From: Actinomycetota bacterium
GTDB taxonomy: Bacteria; Actinomycetota; Acidimicrobiia; IMCC26256; PALSA-610
Reading direction: 5' to 3'
Assembly (NCBI GenBank): GCA_005779395.1
Contig: SXJP01000017.1
Coordinates: 1-64,000 of the forward strand
DNA: 64,000 bases
In this document: piece after piece, positions 25,603 through 35,035 of the stretch
How the letters are laid out: every line of letters begins with the position of its first letter
Position numbering within the stretch: the first letter of the stretch is position 1
Translations under genes and position numbers: made by a program
Notes under the pieces: model-generated
The model's database searches: none
Seen by the model: the letters and a program-made list of their open reading frames with translations, nothing else
Told to the model about the DNA's origin: nothing

Positions 25603-26642
25603 TACCCGAGATCCAGTCCTCTGCGGAGCGCAGCGTTACCCCATGTGTATCCAGGACCACCAGCCTCGTTCCAAGCCTTCACATAGTCGAAAAACTCTTG
25701 GCCAAACGGGTCCTTGCCCGTGAGTGGCATCGAGCCACGGTGGACGGTCCAATCCCACGGAGCCAACGACTGCGCCATGTCGAAGTGGCGGGCCGCGGCA
25801 TCGTCGTTGCCATTGCGATGCAGCCATGCCGCAACACGCCTATGCAGACGGGCTGACTGCTCGTCGGGACTCGACCGGCGCAGGTGCTCGCCAACGTCCC
25901 CTGATGGCAGTGGCAAGTCCCCGTTTTTCACCCATGCTCGAAGTTGGTTGTGATGAATTTCACTGTCGATGCCCGTGAAGGCTTTGAACATGTCGTTCAC
26001 TGGAGTGGTGTCTGGCGGTCGGACAATCTTGTCATCTTCGTCAATCCAGATGACTGTCGGGACGTTGATGAATCCGAATAGCTCAGCAACGACGTGATCG
26101 GGATCGATTACACACGGATAAGTCGGGTTCGCCGCAACAATCCACTCACGCGCCGCTTCGGTCTCGTCGAGAGCGACTGCTACAACCGTGAATCCGTAGT
26201 GTGAGAGTTCTTCATGCAGTTCCTGCCACCCGGGCAGGTCATAGCGACAGCCTCACCAACTCGCCCATGCAACAAGAAGTTTCTTCTTACGGCCGATTGA
26301 GCTGAGCGTGAATGGTTCTCCATCCAACGAGTGGAGCGTGAAATCTGCCGACCGACGATTCGCGACATTGCTTTCGATGGCAACACGGTCACCGCTGATC
26401 GCGGCTACGTGAGCCTCTTCGTCGACAACGATCGAGCGGTTAAGCGCTGTCGCTATTGCCCGTAGCGACGAAAGAGCGTCTCCGCGCAAGACTGCTAACT
26501 CACGTACCGGAATGCATACCGAACCGCGACAGAGACCTTCGGCCTTTAGTTCCCAGCCGATAGCACGCGCAAGGTCTTCCGCTGTCGCCGCGGTGATGTC
26601 GACAACTGAGACACCGTCTTCATGCAATATATTTAGGGACAA
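25602..26642 (-). CDS. probable thioredoxin-fold selenoprotein (TGA = Sec130)
   Basis: Reading through one TGA at 26255-26253 gives a single 346-residue protein; both halves are in the same phase and no other stop interrupts. Residues 1-100 hold GWELKAEGLCRGSVC (C38, C43). Residues 100-205 are a TlpA/redoxin-like thioredoxin fold: DFTLHSLDGEPFTLSS, then VAWASW-Sec130-G-C132-RYDLPGWQ, strand FTVVAVALDE and the cis-Pro motif NVPTV (P195). Residues 225-346 are helical. The TGA replaces precisely the expected active-site Cys after WASW, and a SECIS-like hairpin follows. The TTG at 26642 has AAGGAA five bases upstream. Probable thiol or peroxide redox enzyme with a Sec-Gly-Cys centre, cytoplasmic since no signal peptide is seen. 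Follows the amidase by nine bases. The alternative is a nonsense mutation or sequencing error. Confidence 0.82.
26222..26238 (-). promoter_or_regulatory. SECIS-like hairpin
   Basis: On the - strand CCTGCC, loop CGGGT, GGCAGG form a perfect 6-bp stem with a 5-nt loop. It begins 14 nt after the in-frame TGA, so the loop starts 20 nt downstream. Bacterial SECIS elements, as I recall the consensus, need a small stem, an apical loop 16-37 nt after UGA and a G among the first two loop bases. All three conditions are met (G at loop position 2). Confidence 0.7.
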
Positions 26643-26651
26643 TTCGGTTCC

Positions 26652-28046
26652 TTAGTGTGGCGATCCGGGTGCGACGAGAGGCCATGGCCGTTCGCGCTCG
26701 ATTTCTTGGGCAAGCGATAACAACCACGCCTCGGTGTGATGCGGGGAAAGTATCTGTATCCCGATCGGAAGACCGCGACTTTGTCCGATCGGGACGCTGA
26801 TCGCAGGGTTACCGAAGATGTTGCTCGGAATTGTCAGCGCGCCGTTGTTGCCGAGGCCGGCGTCGATGCCATCTACCTTCTGTGGCATAGGCCCAGCGTG
26901 GCCGAAAGCGATATCTGGATTGGTGGCAGCGAACACAAAATCGACTTCGTCGAACACGGCGGCCATGCACTCATTCATAGCTAGGCGCTGACGCTCGATA
27001 CTGCCGCGAGTCTTGATGTCGTAAATCTTGTGTGCGAACTTGAGTCCGAACGCGATTTCGGGAGTGAGATCGTCTGCGCAATCGGGATAGCGATCACCTA
27101 GTTCCATGACTATCTCGGCCATTCCTGCGAGCGCCCACTCGAGAGATAGCTCGGGAGTCTTAACAGGAATATCGACGAGTTCGAGGCCAACATGCTTCGC
27201 TAGCCATTCGGCTGTCTCTGTTACCTGCTCGGCGACGTCGCTGTGCACAAGTGCGCTGCCGAGCGTCGGAGCGATCACTGCACGCTTGTTGCGCAAAGCT
27301 TCGATTGTTGTGCCAAGTCCTGCTTCCCAGCCGCCCACATAGGGCAGGGAATACGGATCGCGATGATCGAACCCGTTGCACACATCGAGATACCTAGCGG
27401 TATCTCTCACTGACCTCGCCAGGCAGCCGCTCACAGCAGTGAGCGACGCGAGCACCATCTTTGGACCCTTGGGTATCCGTCCGTAAGTGTTCTTTAGACC
27501 CAACGTCCCCGTGAAACCTGCGGGGATGCGGATCGAGCCACCGCCGTCGCCCCCTGTTGCGATTGTGCAGAGCCCACCGGCGACCGCAGCAGCTGCACCA
27601 CCGCTCGAACCACCAGGGGTGTGTTCTTTCTCCCAGGGATTCTTAGTCGAGCCATTGAGCTTCGTGGACGTCAGGTTGATACCGCCGAACTCGCTAGCGG
27701 TTGTGAGCCCAAAAGTCACAGCACCAGACCGCCGCAGCCGCTCAATCATGGTGCTCGTGTGGGCCGCTACATCGTCTTTGAATACGAGGCTCGCCTCAGT
27801 CGCTGGCCAACCAGCGACGCTCGTGAGCTCTTTCACCCCAATAGGCACGCCACCAAACGGCAACGAGACATCGGCAGTCTTGGCAGTTTCGCGAGCCTGG
27901 TCTGGGTCGAGAAAACTGAATGCGTTCAAGTCACTTCGCTCGATCGCAGCGAGAGTCGCCTCTAGCTCTTCGGCCGGGCTTCGTTCGCCCGCACGAAATG
28001 CGTCGACAAGAGAACATGTGTCGCCCAACCAAGGAGTATCTGCCAT
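26652..28046 (-). CDS. amidase-signature family hydrolase
   Basis: A 464-residue amidase hydrolysing a carboxamide to acid plus ammonia or amine. The Ser-cisSer-Lys triad is complete: K72 in IGVKEL, S147/S148 in TPGGSSGG and nucleophile S171 in DGGGSIRIPA. No signal peptide. The ATG at 28046 is preceded by GGAGGTAGG; a longer frame to 28139 would overlap the AftD-like gene and lacks family residues. It sits between the AftD homologue and the selenoprotein gene on the same strand, spaced by 37 and 9 bases. Substrate class not determinable. GatA is unlikely because no gatB or gatC is adjacent. Confidence 0.9.
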   Translation of the reverse strand: MADTPWLGDTCSLVDAFRAGERSPAEELEATLAAIERSDLNAFSFLDPDQARETAKTADVSLPFGGVPIGVKELTSVAGWPATEASLVFKDDVAAHTSTMIERLRRSGAVTFGLTTASEFGGINLTSTKLNGSTKNPWEKEHTPGGSSGGAAAAVAGGLCTIATGGDGGGSIRIPAGFTGTLGLKNTYGRIPKGPKMVLASLTAVSGCLARSVRDTARYLDVCNGFDHRDPYSLPYVGGWEAGLGTTIEALRNKRAVIAPTLGSALVHSDVAEQVTETAEWLAKHVGLELVDIPVKTPELSLEWALAGMAEIVMELGDRYPDCADDLTPEIAFGLKFAHKIYDIKTRGSIERQRLAMNECMAAVFDEVDFVFAATNPDIAFGHAGPMPQKVDGIDAGLGNNGALTIPSNIFGNPAISVPIGQSRGLPIGIQILSPHHTEAWLLSLAQEIERERPWPLVAPGSPH

Positions 28047-28083
28047 GACTCGTCCACCTACCTCCGGAGAAAGGTCGAAGCTA

Positions 28084-31000
28084 CTAGGTATCGAGGGTGC
28101 GCGTTTCGCTCGACTCGACCATTTCCGGATCTGCGTCAAGGACTCGGTCGATGTACCACACGACTGCAGGGAACACTGCTGCTAGCCAACCCCAAGTGCG
28201 GACGCGCGGGAACAGCGTCGGCCACTCGAATATCGGGTCGTAACCGAAACGAAATTGTTGCAACGCTACGAACGACCCGATGGCAGCAACAAGTACAGGT
28301 GCCGCGGATGTCAAGAGCACCCTCGCGGAGCGGTGTCGCATCGCGATGTAGCTCAGCCCACCCATTAGAACCCCGACCGTCGGATTGATGATCGCTGCTG
28401 TCGCAAACCCGAGTGCAAGAGCGACTAATACAAGCTTGCGTGCAGGGATCGAGCGTTGTGGACTGAAAGTGAATTTCGCGAACGCGACAGAGGAACGAGG
28501 AGGTAGCGATGGCTTACCTTTGCGCAGTCGGACCGCTATCGCTAGCAACGCGGCGATCGAAACGATGACGAACGAAACAACGAGTGCCGTGTGAACGCCT
28601 CGTTGGGGCGACCATTCGAGGACAACCTCAATTTCGCCTTCGTTGTCCGACTTCACTACCCACCCATTGGCGTATCCATCGACGAGAATCGAGGTGCCGA
28701 GCGACTCACCGCCGACTATCCGCGCATTCCAACCAGCATTGAAACTCTGTCCCAATACGAGAAGCGTGTCTTCGCCCCACGCATCAACAGCGACGCGAAT
28801 CCTCGTCTTGTCTTGACTGATCACACGCACCGCCGGGCCCGAACGTGTAGGAACCGGGTCTGGGCCCTCGGCCGTATCTAGCACGACCCGATCGATATCG
28901 ATCGCAGTGTCGAGCCCCCGCGTGGTGGTCAGCGTATGGGTGCCGCTCGTTATCTGTATCGGCTCACCATCGCAGGTGCCCATAGTCATCGCATCTCCGC
29001 GAGCGATGACGTCGGTGACTGCAACCAACCGAACGGCAATTGGTTCACCATCGAGGAACACAAGATCGTTCCTGCACCCGAGGTCTCGCGGAGCGGAAAC
29101 ATCAAATTGGGTTGCGATGATTCCAGTACCTGCAATGGCGATCGGCATATCGCGAAGTGTCGGATCATAAAAACTCGTGCCTTGGCGAGCGAGATAGTCC
29201 ACAACCGTGATGCGAATTCTCTTGCCGCGAATAGGAGCGAACGTGAGCCGCACGGTCGATGTGGCTCCTTCAGTCTTGCTTTCCGCAATCTTGCCGACAT
29301 CGAGTTCGACAGATTCGTCGTCTACCTCTATGAGAATGCGCGAAGGAATTGAATGTCGACCGTCAGCGACCACGCTCAGATCAACGTGATCGAAAACCTG
29401 TGCTTTGCCGGCTACAGCTTCTATCCAGCTACCGCGATTGCGGTTGATAGGCGGTTGCCATGAAGTTCCAAGGTCGTCGTCGAAAGCCGCGCTCGGACCG
29501 CAAGTCACACAGCCCGGGACTACGTCATTTGTCGTCAACGCGGTGTAGCCGCTCTCGTACTCGATACCTAGCACCTCGTCGAGCACCGATCGGTCATACG
29601 CGCTCAGAGAGACACGGGCGTCGCCACTAAGAGTCAATGCAGTGTCATTCGAAACATCGAACCGCCTGTCCAACGAGAGTTCCTCGTCGTAACGCGGCGG
29701 GACAGGTGGCAGGCGGAGCCGCGAGAACATGTACAACATCCGATGGTTGTCACCCGTTCCGATGGCATCGGTGACATCCCTGGGAACACGCACCACTTCA
29801 CGAGCCCTGACGGGGGTCCCGGCCTGGTCTCGTAGCTCAATTTCGGCGAAGCCGACGGCGGACTGCCCAGAGAACAGTGGTCCATCTTCACGGTTGGTCG
29901 CGAGAATCTTGATCGTGAGTCGTTGGAACGCACGACCCTTGAACCTGACCAACTGACCCGTCGCATCACGCGACTTCGGCGACAGGTCAATATCGATACC
30001 ACCTTCTTGGTCATCAAAAATGAGTCGAGCTTTCGTAATAAATCTGTCGACAGGACCCCTGAGAACCTGGAGCAGACGGATCCTGTCAGCCTTGATGGGT
30101 TCCTCAAGGGTGAGCTCGATGCGGTCGCCGACTGCCCTGTCGAATGCCGACGTTCGCCACGACGTAAACGGATCGCCGTCGAATGCCCGGACGGCGCGGT
30201 CCTCTGGTGTGTAAGCGATTGGGTTACCGGTACCGGTCGCCCGGACCGAAGCGACCCGGGGACCACCAAGATCGAGGTACTCAACAACGCTGAACGAATT
30301 CGGTTCGCCATCTGGGAATACTTCGAGGCGAGCGTCCGTAAGGTCTTCTGCGAGCGGATCTAGTCCAGCGACTTCTGTCTCGCCAAGGTTGTCGCGCAGA
30401 CTGCTCCAGCGCCTCCCTCTTTTGCGATTGGTATCGGAAATAACAATCACCGCCGCAGCGTCATTTTCGATGAGTGTCCCTATCTCATTGCTAGTGAATG
30501 AAGCTGAGTACACGAGAGCCGAACTAGAGAGAAGCGCACCAATCTCGCTGGCATCTACTGCGCCTTCTCCGTCGCCACTCAGAATGATCTTCGAGTTTGC
30601 GGGATAGGCGCGCACGATCGGAGAACGATTCTCTACATCGAACACGACAACCGACCGAGGTAACGGAGCCGTCGGTTGGAGCAATGACCGTTCGTCGATA
30701 TTGGTGCCCGATCCGAGCGTCGGGTACTCAGAGCCAATACTTATGCTCGGACCGAATCCGCGCTCGTTCACGAGGCCACCGGCACCCTCGATCGTCCTGG
30801 CAAGTTCCCGCGGTCGAACAAGGTTGTACCGCTGCCATTCGATGTCGTTTCGCACGATCACAGTGCCAACACCCATACGTCGAAAGATTTCGACAAGTCC
30901 ATTCGGATCTGCCGTGCCATCTTGCAATCTGCGATCAAGTGCGTTCAGCAGATCGGCCGTTGGAGCGTTGCCATAAGGGATTAGCTCACGTGCTACAAAA

Positions 31001-32463
31001 CCACGATCGATCAAGCCCGGCGTTATTGGATCGACGGTGTCGCCCCATGTGTATGCGGCGAAGTCGGAACCAGGGATTTCGAGAACGCGAGTATCACTCG
31101 GTCCGCCGTCTACATATTCTGCGACATCACGCCAATAGTCAGGAATGTCTTCGTCGCGCAAGAGATTGTCGCCGTAGAAAGCTCCTGTGCGGAGTGGCGG
31201 AAACGCTGCGAGGACCAAGCCCGCCACGACAACAGGAACACCAACGGCAAGTCGTGGACGTTCGTGTTTGCGCAACCAACCGACGCAGGCATCTACACCA
31301 ATCCCCAACGCCATTGCCGTCGCGAGTGAAACAAGCGGAACTGCCCTTGGCGTGCTGCGCAACGCGAGACCAGCAGTTGATGTTGTGGCAAAGGCCTTGA
31401 ACAAAGCTCCAAGTGGTGTCGGCGACTCGTAGGGGTGCGCTCCGACGGCGATAATCGTGCCGACGAGCAGAAGCCAAGCGAGATACCCGCGGTGTCGCCA
31501 ACGAACGGTGACTAATGAAAGCAGCGCAAGGCTTACCAACCCATAGGTGAGCAGGATCATGAAGATGCTCTGCGTGTAGTTGGTCGAGCCTTCGACCCAT
31601 GGACCTACGCGATCTCGACCGTAGAAAAACCAATAGCCAAGGCCTCGAAGCACCTCGTTCGGTGTAGACGTCCGCGCCACGACGGCAACGGTCTCTGTGT
31701 ACCGCAAGATGTTGATGCCGTAACCGCCCTGCGTGGATAGCCCCGCCATCCACCACAACGACGTCGCAATCGACACGACGCCGATACGCCCGACCGTTGC
31801 GAGGCTGCGCCGCCAAGTCACCTCGCGCGTTCCCAACCACGCCCAGAGAATCCACAACAGCGGAGCGACGCCAGCGAATACCAGGGAGGTCGCGTTCACG
31901 CCACCAACAATCTGCACCGTGATCGCGAATAGTGCTGGCGCACGCCAACCGCCCTCTCGCAAGGACCGAATCACTAGTCCGAGCAAGAATCCGAGTGCAG
32001 CCCAAGGCATTAATAGCACCGACAGACGCGCCGAATATTGCAATGAGTATGGGCTAAACGCGTATGCCAGCGCTGCGACAACAACCCCGGGGCCGCTACG
32101 GCCAAGTTGTTTGGCTACGTACAAGACTCCTAGCGCAGCGGCCATTATTAGCGAGCCGAGCCACAGCCGTTGAGCAACCCAATCGGGCAGACCGAGTCTG
32201 TCCAGCGTCCAGTAGTACGGACCCATCGGGAACAGATACCCGATCGTCTGATGGCTAACGGTTCCCATACCGATGTTCGGGTCCCACATTGAGGGCGCCC
32301 TGTCCAAGAGCCGCGACGGGTCTAGATATAGGTATGACTTAGTGTCAGCGCTGACGCGTCCTGGAGATGTGAGCAACGGCGGCAAATACGCGAGAAGCGC
32401 CAGTAACCCGAGTCCAAAGCGACGTTGGGCGCGCTCCGACAAACGATTCAGCAATGTTGTCAC
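28084..32463 (-). CDS. aftD: AftD-like alpha-(1->3)-arabinofuranosyltransferase homologue
   Basis: A 1459-residue membrane protein of the DUF3367/AftD family (GT-C fold). In mycobacteria AftD adds arabinofuranose branches to arabinan from a polyprenyl-phosphate donor on the outer face of the membrane. The N-terminal 450 residues are multi-pass with the family block SADTKSYLYLDP (near 38-49) and VSHQTIGYLFPMGP. The catalytic Asp is expected in the first loop (DTK). A large exterior part follows, with discoidin/CBM-like modules marked by AFDGDPFTSW (about 760) and AFDDDLGTSW (about 990), then two or more C-terminal helices. GTG start overlapping the GT4 stop by four bases. A paralogue lies at 55240. 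Whether the acceptor is arabinan is inferred. Confidence 0.88.
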   Translation of the reverse strand: MTTLLNRLSERAQRRFGLGLLALLAYLPPLLTSPGRVSADTKSYLYLDPSRLLDRAPSMWDPNIGMGTVSHQTIGYLFPMGPYYWTLDRLGLPDWVAQRLWLGSLIMAAALGVLYVAKQLGRSGPGVVVAALAYAFSPYSLQYSARLSVLLMPWAALGFLLGLVIRSLREGGWRAPALFAITVQIVGGVNATSLVFAGVAPLLWILWAWLGTREVTWRRSLATVGRIGVVSIATSLWWMAGLSTQGGYGINILRYTETVAVVARTSTPNEVLRGLGYWFFYGRDRVGPWVEGSTNYTQSIFMILLTYGLVSLALLSLVTVRWRHRGYLAWLLLVGTIIAVGAHPYESPTPLGALFKAFATTSTAGLALRSTPRAVPLVSLATAMALGIGVDACVGWLRKHERPRLAVGVPVVVAGLVLAAFPPLRTGAFYGDNLLRDEDIPDYWRDVAEYVDGGPSDTRVLEIPGSDFAAYTWGDTVDPITPGLIDRGFVARELIPYGNAPTADLLNALDRRLQDGTADPNGLVEIFRRMGVGTVIVRNDIEWQRYNLVRPRELARTIEGAGGLVNERGFGPSISIGSEYPTLGSGTNIDERSLLQPTAPLPRSVVVFDVENRSPIVRAYPANSKIILSGDGEGAVDASEIGALLSSSALVYSASFTSNEIGTLIENDAAAVIVISDTNRKRGRRWSSLRDNLGETEVAGLDPLAEDLTDARLEVFPDGEPNSFSVVEYLDLGGPRVASVRATGTGNPIAYTPEDRAVRAFDGDPFTSWRTSAFDRAVGDRIELTLEEPIKADRIRLLQVLRGPVDRFITKARLIFDDQEGGIDIDLSPKSRDATGQLVRFKGRAFQRLTIKILATNREDGPLFSGQSAVGFAEIELRDQAGTPVRAREVVRVPRDVTDAIGTGDNHRMLYMFSRLRLPPVPPRYDEELSLDRRFDVSNDTALTLSGDARVSLSAYDRSVLDEVLGIEYESGYTALTTNDVVPGCVTCGPSAAFDDDLGTSWQPPINRNRGSWIEAVAGKAQVFDHVDLSVVADGRHSIPSRILIEVDDESVELDVGKIAESKTEGATSTVRLTFAPIRGKRIRITVVDYLARQGTSFYDPTLRDMPIAIAGTGIIATQFDVSAPRDLGCRNDLVFLDGEPIAVRLVAVTDVIARGDAMTMGTCDGEPIQITSGTHTLTTTRGLDTAIDIDRVVLDTAEGPDPVPTRSGPAVRVISQDKTRIRVAVDAWGEDTLLVLGQSFNAGWNARIVGGESLGTSILVDGYANGWVVKSDNEGEIEVVLEWSPQRGVHTALVVSFVIVSIAALLAIAVRLRKGKPSLPPRSSVAFAKFTFSPQRSIPARKLVLVALALGFATAAIINPTVGVLMGGLSYIAMRHRSARVLLTSAAPVLVAAIGSFVALQQFRFGYDPIFEWPTLFPRVRTWGWLAAVFPAVVWYIDRVLDADPEMVESSETRTLDT

Positions 32464-33635
32464 GAACGATTACGTCGACGGACTTGTTCGGCGAGAACCT
32501 CGAGCGTTCCGATCGCTGTTGCTCCCCATGTAAAACGCCTCGCGTGAGCTAGAGCACCGTCGCAGAGACGGTTTCTGAGTTCGGGGTCGTTAAGAATCGA
32601 GACCATGAGAGGGGCGATGTCGGCGTCAGTATCAGCTAGCAGACCGCTAACTCCGTGATCTACGGCGTCGGCATGACCAGCTATGCGCGTCGCCACTGTT
32701 GGAGTTCCGCACGCTGCGGCTTCGGTAAGCGTCATGCCCCAACCCTCGTGCGCAGAGGCGCTCGCGACCAACCACGCACGCCGATACAAGTCGATCTTTT
32801 CCGCATCGCTGAGCGGGCCGGCGAGCCTCAGCCAAGAAGTCGCTCCTGCCTTTTCGATCTGTTCTGCTAGCACCTCGCGTTCGTAGCCGTCTCCCACAAT
32901 CACTGCCTCGAGAGTAGGGACTTGTGCCTTTGTCTCTACGAGAACGTCGATGAGTACATCGAACCGTTTCACAGATACGAGACGTCCGACAGCCACGACC
33001 AGCGGTTGGGTTGACCTTCCTCCCCCGGCTGAATATTGATCGTCGACTCCGACAGGTACGACATGGATTCGACTGCCGTCGAGACGAAGCTTCTCGATTA
33101 GTTCAACTTTAGATGAGTCAGACAACGTAACAATCTCGGCGCGTCGATAGACCGGGGGTGCGATCTTGAACTCAATCGCTCGACCGAACTTCGCTAAGCG
33201 CGGGGGAAGCGTCATCTCCCACATCGTGTCGTGAACGTGGTGAAGCCATACGCAGCGAGGTACATCGGCCCATACCGGAGAGAACCAAGGCATGCCGTTC
33301 CAGATTTCGACGATGGCATCTCGTTCACCATGCCAACGCATGCGTTCGCTAAAGATCGCCCTCGGAAAAACTAGATAACGACCAGCCTTGCGGATAACGC
33401 GATAGCCGTCGCGCCAGGTCACCTGCGGATGCCCGGCAGCGAAGGATGTCCGCATCGTTACATCGATCCCAGCCTCAGCCCACAGCGCCGCGACCCTCGC
33501 GACATGGACTTCTGAGCCACCCGCTTCGGGGTCGTCGAGATCGCGCCATGCGAGGATCGACACGCGCCGAAGTCCCGACTGGGAGGCAATTTCGCCAAGT
33601 CGGTCGATTACCTCAGGTCTCGACGATTCGTTCAC
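32460..33635 (-). CDS. GT4-family glycosyltransferase
   Basis: A 391-residue GT-B glycosyltransferase. The N-terminal domain carries RVSILAWRDLDDPEAGGSEVH, a family pattern in which GGSEVHVARVA forms the acceptor/nucleotide loop. The C-terminal domain has VAVGRLVSVKRFDVLIDVL and the EX7E-type nucleotide-sugar site around SAHEGWGMTLTEAAACGTP. No membrane segment, so it acts on the cytoplasmic face with a nucleotide-sugar donor. GTG start. Coupled to the AftD-like gene by a 4-base GTGA overlap and 24 bases after the acyltransferase gene, so it probably builds the lipid-linked or glycan precursor for the same polymer. Confidence 0.9.
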   Translation of the reverse strand: MNESSRPEVIDRLGEIASQSGLRRVSILAWRDLDDPEAGGSEVHVARVAALWAEAGIDVTMRTSFAAGHPQVTWRDGYRVIRKAGRYLVFPRAIFSERMRWHGERDAIVEIWNGMPWFSPVWADVPRCVWLHHVHDTMWEMTLPPRLAKFGRAIEFKIAPPVYRRAEIVTLSDSSKVELIEKLRLDGSRIHVVPVGVDDQYSAGGGRSTQPLVVAVGRLVSVKRFDVLIDVLVETKAQVPTLEAVIVGDGYEREVLAEQIEKAGATSWLRLAGPLSDAEKIDLYRRAWLVASASAHEGWGMTLTEAAACGTPTVATRIAGHADAVDHGVSGLLADTDADIAPLMVSILNDPELRNRLCDGALAHARRFTWGATAIGTLEVLAEQVRRRNRS

Positions 33636-33659
33636 GCTGCGCCAATTGTAGAGGTGTCT

Positions 33660-34949
33660 TCAGGAGGCTTCGGCGACCACGGCGTTAGATCGCGAACCCA
33701 ATCTTCCCGCAAGGTTGAGTAAAGGACGTTCGACGAAATACCAACTTGCAGCCGCCAAGGAGATTGTGACAAGCCACATCGCGGTGACCAGTAACGATGC
33801 CTCGAGCACGTTGTACTCGGTAAGTGACCTACCTACGACCATCTTGTTGATAGCCAAGATGTGCCACAGGTAAACGCCGTAACTGATGGTGCCGACCCAT
33901 ATGAGGACGCGCACACGCAATGCTCGATGGATCGCCGATTTCGCGCCCGGGGCTAACACGAACGGAGCGATCAACACACCAGCAACTACTGGCTGCACTA
34001 GTTGTCGCCACAGAAGTTCACCGCTTGTCGCGTCGATGTAATTCGAGTCAGGCCAAGCGAGTACGAGATAGACCATCGCCGCTCCAGCCCACCATATGCC
34101 CGCCCTTTCGCCGAGCCGTCGAAGCTTCGTTGAGAGATCAGGATCGTTATGAGCCGCGGCCGCAACGACCGCTAGCGCCATTCCGATCCCTAGTGATATG
34201 AGAGCATTGCCGAACACGGAAACGACGCCACCCAAGGGCGTGCGCATCGCCCATTCGCCGCCGTACGCAGACACCACGCCGCAGACGATTCCGACAGGGA
34301 TGCACGACAACGCGCCGATGAGCAAACGGCGCGAACTGCTAGCTGCTCTAGCGGCTTTGCACAGCAGCAGCCAGCACGGAACGAAACCATAGAAAGTAAT
34401 TTCGACGACCAACGACCACGCCACGGGAAGACCGCCGTAATTCACTCCGTAGCCCGGGATCAATTGCTCGCGGAAGTACATGTAGGTGAGCGTTAGGTGT
34501 TTCCATAGTCCGAACGGCAATGGGAAGCGCAACATTGGGACTGTCGTCCCGTCCACGGATTCGACAAGACCAAACCAGGTCACTCCCGCGACGAAGAGCA
34601 CCAGCCAGTAGGCAGGAAATACGCGGGTGGCCCGCCTAATTGCGTATCCGATGCCGCTAGGTAGCGCCCTGCCTTCAAGGTGTGGCCGAACGAACATCGA
34701 AGTGATCAAGAATCCAGACAGCACAAAGAAAATTTGAACCCCGACATTGAGATGAACGATGTACTCAGCGACCGTCATCGGTGGCCGAATTGTGTAACGG
34801 CCAATCGCCACGTGTGGATCCCAACCGATTCGAGAAATTGCTGTCATGGCCGGCGTGATGTGGAACAAGAACACAGCCAGGACTGAGAGCGCACGCATGC
34901 CATCTAGTTCGACGTAACGACTTTTTGCGACCGTTGTGTGGGATCCCAT
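33660..34949 (-). CDS. acyltransferase-3 (OafA-type) membrane protein
   Basis: A 429-residue ten-helix membrane O-acyltransferase of the acyltransferase-3 family, which acetylates or acylates sugars in envelope polysaccharides. Landmarks are LDGMRALSVLAVFLFHITP with the conserved His in helix 1, RRATRVFPAYWLVL, SLVVEITFYGFVP and SYGVYLWHILAI. The ATG at 34949 gives MGSHTTVAKSRYVELDG just before helix 1; a longer frame adds non-family residues. Divergent from the GT-C gene at 35036 and leading the run to GT4 and AftD. Confidence 0.9.
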   Translation of the reverse strand: MGSHTTVAKSRYVELDGMRALSVLAVFLFHITPAMTAISRIGWDPHVAIGRYTIRPPMTVAEYIVHLNVGVQIFFVLSGFLITSMFVRPHLEGRALPSGIGYAIRRATRVFPAYWLVLFVAGVTWFGLVESVDGTTVPMLRFPLPFGLWKHLTLTYMYFREQLIPGYGVNYGGLPVAWSLVVEITFYGFVPCWLLLCKAARAASSSRRLLIGALSCIPVGIVCGVVSAYGGEWAMRTPLGGVVSVFGNALISLGIGMALAVVAAAAHNDPDLSTKLRRLGERAGIWWAGAAMVYLVLAWPDSNYIDATSGELLWRQLVQPVVAGVLIAPFVLAPGAKSAIHRALRVRVLIWVGTISYGVYLWHILAINKMVVGRSLTEYNVLEASLLVTAMWLVTISLAAASWYFVERPLLNLAGRLGSRSNAVVAEAS

Positions 34950-35035
34950 GGGCACAGCGAGGTTACGGGTCAGCGGTAGCGTGCACGCGTCATGCAAACG
35001 GTCAAAATTGTCGCGGAACAACGAAGGCTGCGATT

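Noticed and set aside
25602..26642. Interpretation as a pseudogene or two separate small genes
   Set aside because: The two halves are in one phase, each keeps family features right up to the TGA, the TGA is at the catalytic position, a SECIS-like hairpin follows and the downstream gene is translationally coupled. The second half alone has no ribosome site or plausible N-terminus. A sequencing error cannot be excluded.
27487..28185. Long + strand open frame opposite the amidase and AftD ends
   Set aside because: It is antisense to two well-supported genes, has low-complexity Pro/Ser-rich translation and no recognisable domain.
29634..30311. Alternative - strand frame inside the AftD-like gene
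   Set aside because: Arg/Ser-rich translation of an overlapping phase; the AftD frame is continuous and conserved through this region.
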